DNA from: Kitasatospora humi
GTDB lineage: Bacteria > Actinomycetota > Actinomycetes > Streptomycetales > Streptomycetaceae
Reading direction: 5' to 3'
DNA length: 64,000 nucleotides
Assembly (NCBI RefSeq): GCF_020907985.1
Contig: NZ_JAJJPA010000006.1
Coordinates: forward strand, 202,628 to 266,627
Under the pieces are notes generated by a model. That model saw only the letters and a program-made list of their open reading frames with translations. It searched no databases and had not been told where the DNA came from. Positions 51,041 to 59,691 of this stretch are shown here, one piece after another (the first letter of the stretch is position 1; each line of letters opens with the position of its first letter). The position numbers and the translations under genes were made by a program.

Positions 51041-52212
51041 CGACCGCCGTTCCCATGGCCCGGCGCCCGCTGCCGATCCTTACCCCCGAGCAGATCGGCA
51101 AGCTCCAGCCCGAGCTGGCTGAGGTGATCGAGTACCGCAAGTCGGGCTTGTCCCTGAACCACATCGTCGGCTGCCCGCTGGACTGCGGCTACTGCGTGCG
51201 GCACCTGTTCGGGAACTTCGAGCTCAAGACGCCCCGGGCGCTGATGAGCGACGAGGCCGCCGTGGCGCTGCTGACCGGACACCAGTACTTCCGCCGCGAC
51301 CGCACGCCGATCCAGATCTTCAACCGGGCGACCGACCCGATGCTGCCCGTCGTCAAGCCGCACACCTTCAACACGCTGCGGCTGCTGGATGAGCAGGGCC
51401 TGACCAACCACGTCCTAATCATCACCAGGTGGAGGGTCACCCCGGAGGACTGCCAGGTCCTCAACTCCTTCCGCAACATTCGGTTGACGATGCTGGTCAC
51501 CCACTCCGGCATCGACCACCCGGGCATCGAGCCGGTGGACTCCACCATCGCCGCAGCCAGCCTCCAGACCCTCCACCGCCACGCCGAGCGCTACTGCACG
51601 GTGCTCTACTGGCGGCCGATCGTCCCGGGCCTCAACGACTCCGACGAGCACATCCAACGGGCCCTGGAGCTGTCGAAGCACGCCGACGCGACCGTGTTCA
51701 CCGGGCTGTTCTTCCGCGACGAGATCGCCAGGTACTACGCCGACCACGGCCTGCCGATGCCCTACGAGGACACCGCCCGGCGCAAGATCATGCCGGAGGA
51801 GTCCGAGCAGCGCATCCTCGCCGCCTTCCGCCGCCCCGACGACCAGGGCGAGCCGTACGGGCCCCTGTTCCGCAAGACCAGCTGCGGGGTCGCCTTCGCC
51901 CACAAGGTGCCCGACTACAACGGGCACTACGGCATCCAGGAGCTGTGCGACATCTGCCCGGTGGCGCAGCTGGGCCTGTGCCGCAACGCCTGGCAGGCGC
52001 CCCCTCTCCAGGACGCGACCGAGCAGGCCCGTGCTCTCGGGGCGACCGGGGGCGTTGAGGTGAACGAACGCGCCATCATCGTCTCTGGCTTGAACGAGCC
52101 GCCGCGCTACTTCCTGCAGCACGGCTTCGGATACCAGGTCCACGACCGTGACAAGCCGCATCGCTACCGCAGGCACGGCCGGGCCGATATCGGCTGGCCG
52201 GCCCCTCACTGA
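51037..52212 (+). CDS. Radical SAM protein
   Basis: A 391-residue protein. The radical SAM cluster is C46-x3-C50-x2-C53 (VGCPLDCGYCVRH), and the spacing and flanks recall the spore photoproduct lyase/DNA photolyase-like COG1533 group. A second Cys group near the C-terminus (SCGVAF, then LCDICPVAQLGLC) could hold an auxiliary Fe-S cluster. It probably performs the radical step on the nucleotide or nucleoside of this pathway; the substrate is not known. ATG 51037 has AAGGAGG upstream and overlaps the NDPK stop. Confidence 0.87.
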   Translation: MTTAVPMARRPLPILTPEQIGKLQPELAEVIEYRKSGLSLNHIVGCPLDCGYCVRHLFGNFELKTPRALMSDEAAVALLTGHQYFRRDRTPIQIFNRATDPMLPVVKPHTFNTLRLLDEQGLTNHVLIITRWRVTPEDCQVLNSFRNIRLTMLVTHSGIDHPGIEPVDSTIAAASLQTLHRHAERYCTVLYWRPIVPGLNDSDEHIQRALELSKHADATVFTGLFFRDEIARYYADHGLPMPYEDTARRKIMPEESEQRILAAFRRPDDQGEPYGPLFRKTSCGVAFAHKVPDYNGHYGIQELCDICPVAQLGLCRNAWQAPPLQDATEQARALGATGGVEVNERAIIVSGLNEPPRYFLQHGFGYQVHDRDKPHRYRRHGRADIGWPAPH

Positions 52213-52221
52213 GGAGCACCA

Positions 52222-52836
52222 ATGGACTTCGGCACCTGGCCCCGTCTCTTCGTCGTGGACGTGGAGGGCAACGGCTCCCAGCCACCCGACCTGGTCGAGG
52301 TCGCGGCGATCCCCGTAGAACACGGGAGCCCAGTGCCGTCGTCCGCCCGCTCCGTGCTGCTGCGCCCCCCGCACCCGATCACGCCGTTCGCCACCCGCGT
52401 GCACCGCATCACCAACCAGGACGTGGCCTCTGCCCCGGCCTGGGAGCAGGTCGGCCCGAAGGTGCACGCCGAGCTGGAGGGCGTGTGGATCGCGGCGCAC
52501 GCCGCCCACGTGGACTACGGGGTGCTACTGCGGCACATGCCCACCTGGCAACCGGCCGGGGTGATCGACACCCTGCGGCTCGCCCGCGCGACCTACCCGA
52601 AGGCCGCCGGGTACAGCCTGGACGCGCTGGTCGAGCTGACCGGCATCGACCTGACGACGGTTCCCGGCCAGCGCCACCGCGCGGGCTTCGACGCCCACGC
52701 CACCGCCCTGCTCCTGCTCAACCTCGCCGCGCACTACGACACCTGGGACGCGCTGACCGCCGCCGCCGTCCCGCCCGGCATGCCCGGCGCCCCCCTGCTC
52801 GCCACCCCCGACTCGGAGGAACAGACCCTGTGGTGA
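52222..52836 (+). CDS. DEDDh-type 3'-5' exonuclease (DnaQ-like)
   Basis: A 204-residue exonuclease-fold protein: Exo I FVVDVEGNG (Asp, Glu), then HRIT, Exo II AAHAAHVDYGVLL (Asp), and Exo III HRAGFDAHATALLL (His, Asp). All catalytic residues are kept. It is too small to be a full polymerase subunit. In this operon it may hydrolyse modified nucleotides or short oligonucleotides. GAGGAG precedes the ATG. Confidence 0.87.
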   Translation: MDFGTWPRLFVVDVEGNGSQPPDLVEVAAIPVEHGSPVPSSARSVLLRPPHPITPFATRVHRITNQDVASAPAWEQVGPKVHAELEGVWIAAHAAHVDYGVLLRHMPTWQPAGVIDTLRLARATYPKAAGYSLDALVELTGIDLTTVPGQRHRAGFDAHATALLLLNLAAHYDTWDALTAAAVPPGMPGAPLLATPDSEEQTLW

Positions 52837-53441
52837 CCCCCCTTCGCCTCTACGTCGCCGGAACACACTCGACCGGCAAGACCACCCTCGCCCGGCGCAT
52901 CGAAATGGAGCTGCGCGCCACCGGCATCACGGTCGCCCGCACCGGCGGCTTCGCCAGGCGGGCCGCCGAACTCGGCTTCCCGAAGATGACCCGGCACACC
53001 GCCCAGTCCACCGCCTGGATCATCAGCGCGACCGCCACCGCCATCCTGGAGGCCGAACTCGTCGCCGACGTGGTGATCGTGGACCGCACCCCGTACGACG
53101 CCCTGGCCTACTACCTGGCCGCCCTCCAGCACCGCAACGAGCGCCCGGACCTCGAAGAGCTGTCCCGCGTGACCGGGCTGGCGCAGCTAATCACCGCTCC
53201 GGCCCCGGCGGTGTTCCTCGCCACCGTGCTGGACCCGCAGCTGCCGCTGGCCGTCCGCCCGGGCAAGGACCCCGACTGGACCGACACCGCGTTCCGCCAG
53301 GGCGTGGACGAGCAGCTGCACCGGAGGCTCAACGCCCACACCGTCCCGCACCTCCAGGTGCCGGCGGACGGGCACGCCGCCGCGGTCGAAGCGGCCGTCG
53401 AGACGATCACCGCTGCCTGGACTGCCCGGAGTGCCGCGTGA
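52833..53441 (+). CDS. P-loop NTPase, predicted nucleoside/nucleotide kinase
   Basis: A 202-residue protein with Walker A GTHSTGKTT near residue 10 and a D-R-T-P-Y-D motif (VVIVDRTPYDALAYY) like the DR(S/T) motif of nucleoside kinases. No helicase or ABC features. It likely phosphorylates the nucleoside or nucleotide handled by the operon. GTG 52833 overlaps the exonuclease stop by 4 bases (GTG 52830 is an alternative). Confidence 0.8.
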   Translation: MTPLRLYVAGTHSTGKTTLARRIEMELRATGITVARTGGFARRAAELGFPKMTRHTAQSTAWIISATATAILEAELVADVVIVDRTPYDALAYYLAALQHRNERPDLEELSRVTGLAQLITAPAPAVFLATVLDPQLPLAVRPGKDPDWTDTAFRQGVDEQLHRRLNAHTVPHLQVPADGHAAAVEAAVETITAAWTARSAA

Positions 53442-54178
53442 ACGACATCACCATCGCGGGCAAGACCGTCCCCCGCCTGGGCCTGGGCACCATGCGCCTG
53501 ACCGGGCCCGGCACTTGGGGCTACCCGGGCGACCTGGTCGGCGCCGTCGAGCTGCTGCGAACGGCCGTCAACGAACTCGGCATTCTCCACATCGACACCG
53601 CCGACGCCTACGGCCCGCACACAGTCGAAGACCTGCTCCGCCGCGCGCTGCAGCCGTACCCGGAGCAACTGCTACTGGCCACGAAGGTCGGCATGGTGAG
53701 GCCCGCGCCGAACGTGTGGCGCCCGCTCGGGCGCCCCGAGTACCTGCGCGCCGCCGTCGAGGCATCCCTGCGCCGCCTCGCCACCGACCGGCTCGACCTG
53801 TGCTATCTGCACCGCGTGGACCCCACGGTGCCGCTGGCCGATCAGGTCGGGGAGCTTGAGGGCCTGCGGACCGAGGGCAAGATCGGTGCCATCGGCCTCT
53901 CCAAGGTGAGCCCGGAACAGATCAAGGAGGCCCGCGAGCTGGTGACGGTCGCCGCCGTGCAGAACTGCCTCAACATCGAGGAGCCGGACGACCCAGCGCT
54001 GCCGTACTGCCTGGACCAGGGCATTCCGTACGTGCCGTACCGGCCGCTGAACGCCGGGCTGGCGCCCGACCCGGTGGCGGCGCTGCAGTGGCTGCTGGAC
54101 CTCGGTCCGCAGGTCGCGCCGATCCCCGGCACCTCGGACGCCGCCCACTTGCGCGCGCTGTTCGCGCCCGTGGCCTGA
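53438..54178 (+). CDS. Aldo/keto reductase
   Basis: A 246-residue TIM-barrel reductase. Catalytic Asp and Tyr are in HIDTADAYG, Lys in LLATKVGM, His in DLCYLHRVD, and the phosphate-binding end is APIPGTSDAAHL. It is shorter than most AKRs (about 280-320). It probably reduces an aldehyde or ketone intermediate with NADPH. The GTG start overlaps the kinase stop. Confidence 0.88.
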   Translation: MNDITIAGKTVPRLGLGTMRLTGPGTWGYPGDLVGAVELLRTAVNELGILHIDTADAYGPHTVEDLLRRALQPYPEQLLLATKVGMVRPAPNVWRPLGRPEYLRAAVEASLRRLATDRLDLCYLHRVDPTVPLADQVGELEGLRTEGKIGAIGLSKVSPEQIKEARELVTVAAVQNCLNIEEPDDPALPYCLDQGIPYVPYRPLNAGLAPDPVAALQWLLDLGPQVAPIPGTSDAAHLRALFAPVA

Positions 54179-54193
54179 GGCGGGGGCACCGCG

Positions 54194-54438
54194 ATGGCAC
54201 AGACCTGGATTCCCCGAGAGAAGTTCCTCCGATGACCCGCAACACCGCCCGCCTGCATCTCTTCCTGGCGCGCGACCTGATCCTCGGCGAACAGCAGCTG
54301 ACCGCCTCGGAGACCGGTATGAGCATGGAGTGGTGGGACCTGCCAGAAGCTGTCCAGGCGGCGTACGACGGCCGACTGACCCTGCCCGGAGCGTCGTTGG
54401 GCATCCTCGTGGCCGCCCGCCACCTGAGCACCGAGTAG
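54194..54438 (+). pseudogene. Nudix hydrolase remnant
   Basis: ATG 54194, preceded by AGGCGGGGG, opens a 13-codon frame (MAQTWIPREKFLR) that stops. In another frame ATG 54232 opens 68 residues resembling only the C-terminal part of ADP-ribose-pyrophosphatase-like Nudix proteins (LHLFLARDLILGEQQLT, then MEWWDLPEAV, then GASLGILVAARHL). The Nudix box is absent. This fits a deletion with frameshift inside an original gene of the operon. The 68-residue piece could still be translated. Confidence 0.55.
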
Positions 54439-54450
54439 AAGGGGCCGCCC

Positions 54451-55272
54451 GTGTGCACGGCGTTCGTCAGCATCGACCCGGGATCGGCCGTGCCGGTCCT
54501 CCTGCTCGCCGTCCGGGACGAGTACACCGACCGCCAGTGGCTGCCGCCCGGCTGCCACTGGCCGTCCCGACCCGCCATCACCGGCGGTCTGGACCTGCAT
54601 GCGGGCGGGACGTGGCTTGCTGTCACCGGCTGCCGGGAGCCGGTGACAGCCTGTCTGCTGAATGGCTTCGGCCCGCGCGTCCCCCGTCACCGGCGGCGTT
54701 CCCGGGGCGAGATCCCACTCGTTGCCGCCAGCGGCCAACGGATCGACCGGCCGGAGCGCTACGACCCGTTCCACCTGATCCTGGCCCGCCCCGGTGGAGC
54801 GCGGGTGCTCAGCTGGAGCGGCAACACCCTCCAGGACAGCGAGCTGCCAACTGGCCTGAGCATCGTGCTCAACAACGGCCTGGGCGGCCAGGCGGGCGCC
54901 AGCGGCTGCCCGCCCCACATCCACGCGACGATGGCTGCCCGCACCGCGCACTTCCGCGCCCGGCTGCAAGCCGTCGCCCGCCCCGAACCGGCGTTCGGCC
55001 CACCGGATGTCGCGTGGGGCCAGTGGCTGCCGATCGCACGCGGCGACGGTCTGCCGCCAGACGATCCGGCAGCCCTGATACGCCGCCTGGAGCCACCGGG
55101 CGGACGCGTCTGGGGCACCGTGTCGCTCTCCCTGGTTGCTCTGGCCCCCGGGCGGGTGCGCTACGACTTCGGTACCGCGGAGCACGTCCGGCCCTTGACC
55201 CACATCCTCCTGAAGTCGGTGCCCATCACCACCGACCTGCAGACCCCGGGCGTGGACGGAGACATCGGTTGA
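54451..55272 (+). CDS. TANGO2/NRDE-family protein
   Basis: A 273-residue protein starting M-C-T, with Cys2 placed to be an N-terminal nucleophile. The NRDE-type motif appears as VRDEYTDR, followed by GGLDLHAGGTWLAV, as in TANGO2-like proteins, and FGTAEHV near the end. The family has an Ntn-hydrolase-like fold with unclear function. It is the last plus-strand gene of the operon, starting 12 bases after the Nudix remnant, with GTG as start. Confidence 0.75.
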   Translation: MCTAFVSIDPGSAVPVLLLAVRDEYTDRQWLPPGCHWPSRPAITGGLDLHAGGTWLAVTGCREPVTACLLNGFGPRVPRHRRRSRGEIPLVAASGQRIDRPERYDPFHLILARPGGARVLSWSGNTLQDSELPTGLSIVLNNGLGGQAGASGCPPHIHATMAARTAHFRARLQAVARPEPAFGPPDVAWGQWLPIARGDGLPPDDPAALIRRLEPPGGRVWGTVSLSLVALAPGRVRYDFGTAEHVRPLTHILLKSVPITTDLQTPGVDGDIG

Positions 55273-55326
55273 TCGACTTCAAGATGCTGGTCGCCTGGCG
55301 CGCCGGGACGGGCCCCGCGCTTCGGC

Positions 55327-57006
55327 TCAGCCCTTCAGTTCGGGGAACTGGTCGTCGCGCCACTCGGCCGGCCGCTCGCCGCCCTGCTCCTCGCGGGTGC
55401 GCAGCTCGACCCGGCGGATCTTGCCGGAGATGGTCTTCGGCAGCTCGAAGAACTCCAGTCGGCGCACCCGCAGGTAGGGCGCCAGGTTCTCGCGGGCGTG
55501 CCGCAGGATCAGCAGTGCGGTCTCCCGGTTCGGCTCCCAGCCGGGCGCCAGGGCGACGTACGCCTTGGGTACCGCCAGACGGGTGGGGTCGGGGGCCGGG
55601 ACGACCGCCGCCTCAGCCACCGCCGGGTGCTCGATCAGCACGCTCTCCAGCTCGAACGGGGAGATCTTGTAATCGGAGGCCTTGAAGACGTCGTCGGTGC
55701 GGCCGATGTAGGTGATGTAGCCGTCGGCGTCCCGGCCGGCCACATCGCCGGTGTGGTAGTAACCACCGGCCATGGCGGCGGCGTTGCGCTCCTCGTCGTC
55801 CAGGTAGCCGGTCATCAGGTTGACCGGGTGCCGCGCCAGGTCGAGGCAGATCTCGCCCTCGTCGGCGGGCTCGCCGCTGACCGGGTCGACCAGCACCACC
55901 GGCACGCCCGGCAGCGGCCGGCCCATCGAGCCGGGCCTGACCGTGCTGCCCGGGGTGTTGCCGATCAGCAGGGTGGTCTCGGTCTGCCCGAAGCCGTCCC
56001 GGATGGTCAGCCCCCACCGCCGCTCGACCTGGGCGATCACCTCGGGGTTGAGCGGCTCCCCGGCCGCGAACAGCTCGCGCAGCGTGCCCGGACGCATCCC
56101 CAGGTCGCTCTGGATGAGCATCCGCCAGACCGTGGGCGGCGCGCAGAAGGTGGTCACCTCGGCCCGGCGCAGCTCGCCGAGCAGCCGGGACGGGTCGAAC
56201 CGGGTGTAGTTGTGCACGAAGACGGTGGCCTCGGCGATCCACGGCGCGAAGAAGCAGCTCCAGGCGTGCTTGGCCCAGCCGGGCGAGCTGATGTTGAGGT
56301 GCACGTCGCCGGGGCGCAGGCCGGCCCAGGCCATGGTGGTCAAGTGGCCCACGGGGTAGGAGACCTGGGTGTGCTGCACCAGCTTGGGGCGGCTGGTGGT
56401 GCCGCTGGTGAAGTAGACCAGCAGCGGGTCGTCCGGCGCGGTGACGGCGGTCAGCGGCGCCGGCTCGGCGATCCGGTAGGCGTCCTCGAAGGGCGCCCAG
56501 CCCTCGACCGGGCCGCCGACCACGATCCTGGTGCAGCCGCCCCCGGTGAACTTCCCGGTGTCGGCCGCGTTGGCGATCACGTGGCGGGCCCGGCCGCGTT
56601 CGATCCGGTCGGCCAGGTCGGCGGGGCCCAGTGCGGTGGTGGTCGGCATGATCACCGCACCGAGCTTCATCACCGCCAGCATCGCCTCCCACAGCTCGAC
56701 CTGGTTGCCGAGCATCAGCAGCACCCGGTCGCCCTTGCGCACCCCCAGGTCGGCCAGGTGGTGGGCGACCTGGTCGGAGCGGCGGGCCATCGCGTCGAAG
56801 CTGCGGCGCTGCTCCCGGCCGTCCTCCTCGACGATCCACAGCGCGGTGCGGTCGTTGCCCCGGGCGATCGCGTCGAACCAGTCGACGGCCCAGTTGAAGC
56901 GGTCGTCGAACTCGGGCCAGGAGAACGGCTCCTTACGCAGCAACAGGTCCCGGGCGGCGCGGTAGCGGTCGGTCGGGGTGGGGTCGGTCGGGGTGGCGTT
57001 GGTCAC
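55327..57006 (-). CDS. ACSM-like acyl-CoA synthetase (AMP-binding)
   Basis: A 559-residue adenylate-forming enzyme: P-loop VYFTSGTTSRPKLVQHT, DGFGQTETT, YYHTGDVAGRD, IGRTDDVFKASDYKISPFELE and catalytic Lys in LPKTISGKIRR. The sequence style matches medium-chain/aromatic (ACSM) ligases. It activates a carboxylic acid via an acyl-AMP. GTG 57006 follows AAGGAG at 5 bases. It is convergent with the nucleotide operon and shows no shared function. Confidence 0.92.
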   Translation of the reverse strand: MTNATPTDPTPTDRYRAARDLLLRKEPFSWPEFDDRFNWAVDWFDAIARGNDRTALWIVEEDGREQRRSFDAMARRSDQVAHHLADLGVRKGDRVLLMLGNQVELWEAMLAVMKLGAVIMPTTTALGPADLADRIERGRARHVIANAADTGKFTGGGCTRIVVGGPVEGWAPFEDAYRIAEPAPLTAVTAPDDPLLVYFTSGTTSRPKLVQHTQVSYPVGHLTTMAWAGLRPGDVHLNISSPGWAKHAWSCFFAPWIAEATVFVHNYTRFDPSRLLGELRRAEVTTFCAPPTVWRMLIQSDLGMRPGTLRELFAAGEPLNPEVIAQVERRWGLTIRDGFGQTETTLLIGNTPGSTVRPGSMGRPLPGVPVVLVDPVSGEPADEGEICLDLARHPVNLMTGYLDDEERNAAAMAGGYYHTGDVAGRDADGYITYIGRTDDVFKASDYKISPFELESVLIEHPAVAEAAVVPAPDPTRLAVPKAYVALAPGWEPNRETALLILRHARENLAPYLRVRRLEFFELPKTISGKIRRVELRTREEQGGERPAEWRDDQFPELKG

Positions 57007-57156
57007 GGCGACTCCTTCGGGACGGTTTCCCGCCTTGTCGTGTATACGTCTCGCCGGCGCGCTTGAGTACCGCGCGGCAGGCCACCAGTATCTGGACCGA
57101 GTCGCCGCAGCACACCCCCCACACGTTCCTCCTGATCCGTGAATGCGAGCGCCCCC

Positions 57157-58026
57157 ATGTCTCTTCGCCAGAAGTCCTCCGTCCGCCGTGCCCTGGCAGC
57201 CGTCACGGCCGCCCTGGCCGTCACCGCACTGCCCGCCGCCCTGCTGGCCGCTGCCCCCGGCGCCGGCGCGTCCCCCGTCCACGCCCACGCCTACGCTCCG
57301 CAGCCCGACGTCCAAGCCGGCTACCCGATGGAGTACGGCGGCGGCCCGGTCCAACAGCACCCCGTGGTCTACCTGGACTTCTGGGGCAGCCAGTGGCAGA
57401 GCGACACCAACGGCGTGCAGAAGTACCTGACCAACCTGTTCAACGGGCTGGGCACCAGCCAGGACCACTGGTCCACCATCACCTCCCAGTACACCGACTA
57501 CACCGGCACCGGGTCGACCTTCAACGGTCCGGTGCTGGGCGGCAGCTGGACGGACGGCTCGTCCGCCGCGCCGGCCGCCGCCTCGCAGAGCGGCATCGCC
57601 AGGGAAGCCAACAAGGCGGCCGCCCACTTCGGCGTGACCGGCAACCAGAACGCCCAGATCGTGGTGCTCAGCCCGCACGGCACCTCCCCCGACGGCTGGC
57701 CCAACTCCGGTTTCTGCGCCTGGCACGACTACACCGGAAGCGTCTCGTACACCAACATGCCCTACCAGCTGGACGCCCCGGCCGGCAGCCGCTGCCCCAA
57801 CAGCGCGCTCGGCGGCAAGCTGGACGCGTTCAGCATCGTCGAGGGCCACGAGTACGCCGAGTCGATCTCCGATCCGCAGCCGGGCGGCGGCTGGACCAAC
57901 GCCCTCGGCCAGGAGATCGGTGACACCTGCGAGAGCAACTTCCAGCACGTCACCCTGCCCACCGGCACCTTCGCGATGCAGCCGCTGTGGAGCAACCGGG
58001 CCGGTGGCTGCGTCATCTCGGGCTGA
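57157..58026 (+). CDS. Secreted EXORDIUM/PHI-1-like protein
   Basis: A 289-residue protein with a signal peptide (about residues 1-38, RRALAAVTAALAVTALPAALLAAAP). The mature part has VVYLDFWGSQW, a Tyr/Thr-rich central region and SIVEGHEYAESISDPQPGGGW followed by EIGDTCE. This HExxE...EIxD.C pattern recalls the phosphate-induced/EXORDIUM family, and the histidine-glutamate motif might bind metal. No enzymatic role is assigned. A GTG at 57139 is an alternative start. Confidence 0.75.
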   Translation: MSLRQKSSVRRALAAVTAALAVTALPAALLAAAPGAGASPVHAHAYAPQPDVQAGYPMEYGGGPVQQHPVVYLDFWGSQWQSDTNGVQKYLTNLFNGLGTSQDHWSTITSQYTDYTGTGSTFNGPVLGGSWTDGSSAAPAAASQSGIAREANKAAAHFGVTGNQNAQIVVLSPHGTSPDGWPNSGFCAWHDYTGSVSYTNMPYQLDAPAGSRCPNSALGGKLDAFSIVEGHEYAESISDPQPGGGWTNALGQEIGDTCESNFQHVTLPTGTFAMQPLWSNRAGGCVISG

Positions 58027-58036
58027 TCCGACCGGT

Positions 58037-58070
58037 GCTGACGGGCCGTCCCCTCGCCCGGCCCGTCAGC
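58037..58070. terminator. Bidirectional terminator
   Basis: GCTGACGGGCCG (58037-58048) and CGGCCCGTCAGC (58059-58070) form a perfect 12-bp stem between convergent genes. Confidence 0.75.
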
Positions 58071-58076
58071 CGCGGG

Positions 58077-58793
58077 CTATTCGGCGAGCAGCGGTTCGCC
58101 CTCGCCGCGGGTGGCCGCGTCCAGGACCTCCGCGAGGCGGTCGGGCATCGAGAACATCGGGCAGTGGCCGCTGGGGAGTTCGACGTAGCGGTTGGCGGGG
58201 TTGGCCAGCCAGGCGAACCGGGGTGCGCCGGTGGCGTGCAGGCCGCGCACCAGGGCCAGGTCGGCGCCGCTGAGCGTGCAGAAGACGCCGGTCATCGGCA
58301 GGTCCTTGAAGGCACCCGTGAGCCGTATCGGCTCGGTCATGCTGCGGGCAGGCCAGAACGGCACCCGCTGTGGCAGCTGTTCGGCGATGTCGGCGGGCAA
58401 GTCGCCGGCATCCAGCCAGGCCTGGGCGGGGTAGGGCACCAACTCGCCCGTCACGGTGTCCGCGTGGACGGGCGGCACCAGGTCGACCAGCGACTCGCCG
58501 TCCTCCGGCACCGGCGCGTCGATCAGCACCGTGCGGGCCACCCGCTCCGGCTGGGCGTCGGCCGCGCCCAGCACCGGGAAGCCGCCGTAGCTGTGGCCGA
58601 CCAGCACCACCGGCCCGTCCTGCTCGGCCAGCACCTCGCGGACCCGGGCGATGTGCTCGGTCAGTCCGACGGTCGGCGCGGTGCCGAGGGTGACCGGCAC
58701 GGCGCGGTGTCCTGCGGCGGTCAGTTCGGCCGCCACCTGCTGCCAGGCCCAGCCGTCCAGCCAGGCCCCGGGAACCAGTACGAATATGCTCAT
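58077..58793 (-). CDS. Alpha/beta hydrolase (esterase-like)
   Basis: A 238-residue compact hydrolase: FVLVPGAWLDGWAWQQV oxyanion region, nucleophile VGHSYGG near residue 81, a conserved Asp region (APVPEDGE), and catalytic His in LPSGHCPMFS. It resembles salicylate-esterase-like/MenH-type proteins. ATG 58793 follows a MerR-type promoter. Divergent from the MerR gene at 58798, only 4 bases away. Confidence 0.87.
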   Translation of the reverse strand: MSIFVLVPGAWLDGWAWQQVAAELTAAGHRAVPVTLGTAPTVGLTEHIARVREVLAEQDGPVVLVGHSYGGFPVLGAADAQPERVARTVLIDAPVPEDGESLVDLVPPVHADTVTGELVPYPAQAWLDAGDLPADIAEQLPQRVPFWPARSMTEPIRLTGAFKDLPMTGVFCTLSGADLALVRGLHATGAPRFAWLANPANRYVELPSGHCPMFSMPDRLAEVLDAATRGEGEPLLAE

Positions 58794-58797
58794 GGGC

Positions 58798-59691
58798 GTG
58801 ACCGTAGGAACTCCCCCAGGGGGAGAAACCAGCCTGAGCATCGGGATGCTGGCCGAAGCGGCGGGGGTCAGCGTCAAGACGGTGCGCTACTACTCGGACC
58901 AGGGGCTGCTGCCCGGTGCGCAGCGCAGCGCGGGCGGCCACCGGCGCTACGGTACTGCGGCGCTGGCCCGGTTGCGGCAGCTTCGCGGCCTGCGGGCGCT
59001 GGGGCTGTCGCTGCCGACGGCCGGGGAGGTGGCGGCCGGGGAGCTCGCGCTGGACCGGGCGCTGGCCGACCAGCGGGCCGAGCTGGCCCGGCAGCTCACC
59101 GAACTGCGCTGGCGGGAGGCCGCGTTGGCCGCACTGGCGGACCATCCCGAGGAGTTGCTGACGCTGGGCGAGGCGCTGCGCGCGGCGCCCGGGCTGGACG
59201 TCCTGGCGACGTTCTGGCGCCGGGTGCTGCCGGTGCGGCTGCCGACCGGGCTGAAGAGCGCGATCGTGGACGTCGTGCTGCCCGAGCTGCCCGCCGAGCC
59301 GACGCCCCGACAGGCGCTCGCCTACGCCCGGTTGCACGCGCTCGGCAGTGACCGGAAGTTGGCCGCCGCCGCCCGGCCCCCGGCCGGGAAGGACACGCGC
59401 AGCCTGACGCTCACCTACCAGGGCACGAGCGAGGCCTACCGGCTCGCCCTCGCCGAGCTGGCCCGGGGCGCCGAGCCCGGCCCCGGGGAGGCCCTGGACG
59501 CCTACGTCGCGGCGTTCGCCCGCGGCGCCGGACGGGTCGACGACGCCGCCTTCCGCCGCGAGTTGGCGACCTTCGAACCGACCCACCCGGTGATCAGCCG
59601 CTACTGGCAGCTGGTCCGCGTCCTGCACCCGGGCCCGACCATGGGCGACGCCCACGACTGGATCAGCGCGGCGCTGCGCCTGGCGAGCTGA
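58798..59691 (+). CDS. MerR-family regulator with large C-terminal effector domain
   Basis: A 297-residue protein from GTG 58798. MerR DNA-binding domain: LSIGMLAEAAGVSVKTVRYYSDQGLL and AGGHRRYGTAALARL; then a helical linker and a C-terminal domain of about 170 residues that is probably the ligand sensor. The operator palindrome falls inside the first codons, so the true start may be a little later; no better ATG/GTG precedes the conserved SIG. It likely regulates the divergent hydrolase. Confidence 0.85.
   Translation: MTVGTPPGGETSLSIGMLAEAAGVSVKTVRYYSDQGLLPGAQRSAGGHRRYGTAALARLRQLRGLRALGLSLPTAGEVAAGELALDRALADQRAELARQLTELRWREAALAALADHPEELLTLGEALRAAPGLDVLATFWRRVLPVRLPTGLKSAIVDVVLPELPAEPTPRQALAYARLHALGSDRKLAAAARPPAGKDTRSLTLTYQGTSEAYRLALAELARGAEPGPGEALDAYVAAFARGAGRVDDAAFRRELATFEPTHPVISRYWQLVRVLHPGPTMGDAHDWISAALRLAS
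58802..58831 (-). promoter_or_regulatory. MerR operator/promoter with perfect palindrome
   Basis: CTCCCCCAGGGGGAG (58811-58825) is a 15-base perfect palindrome. On the minus strand TACGGT (58802-58807) is a likely -10, and the palindrome occupies the -35/-10 spacer, as for MerR-family activators. Transcription would start at or near the hydrolase ATG (58793), so the hydrolase mRNA may be leaderless. Confidence 0.55.

Noticed and set aside
47555..55272. Prophage or integrative element
   Set aside because: No integrase, replication, transfer or flanking repeat was recognised, although nucleotide-modification genes are common in phages.
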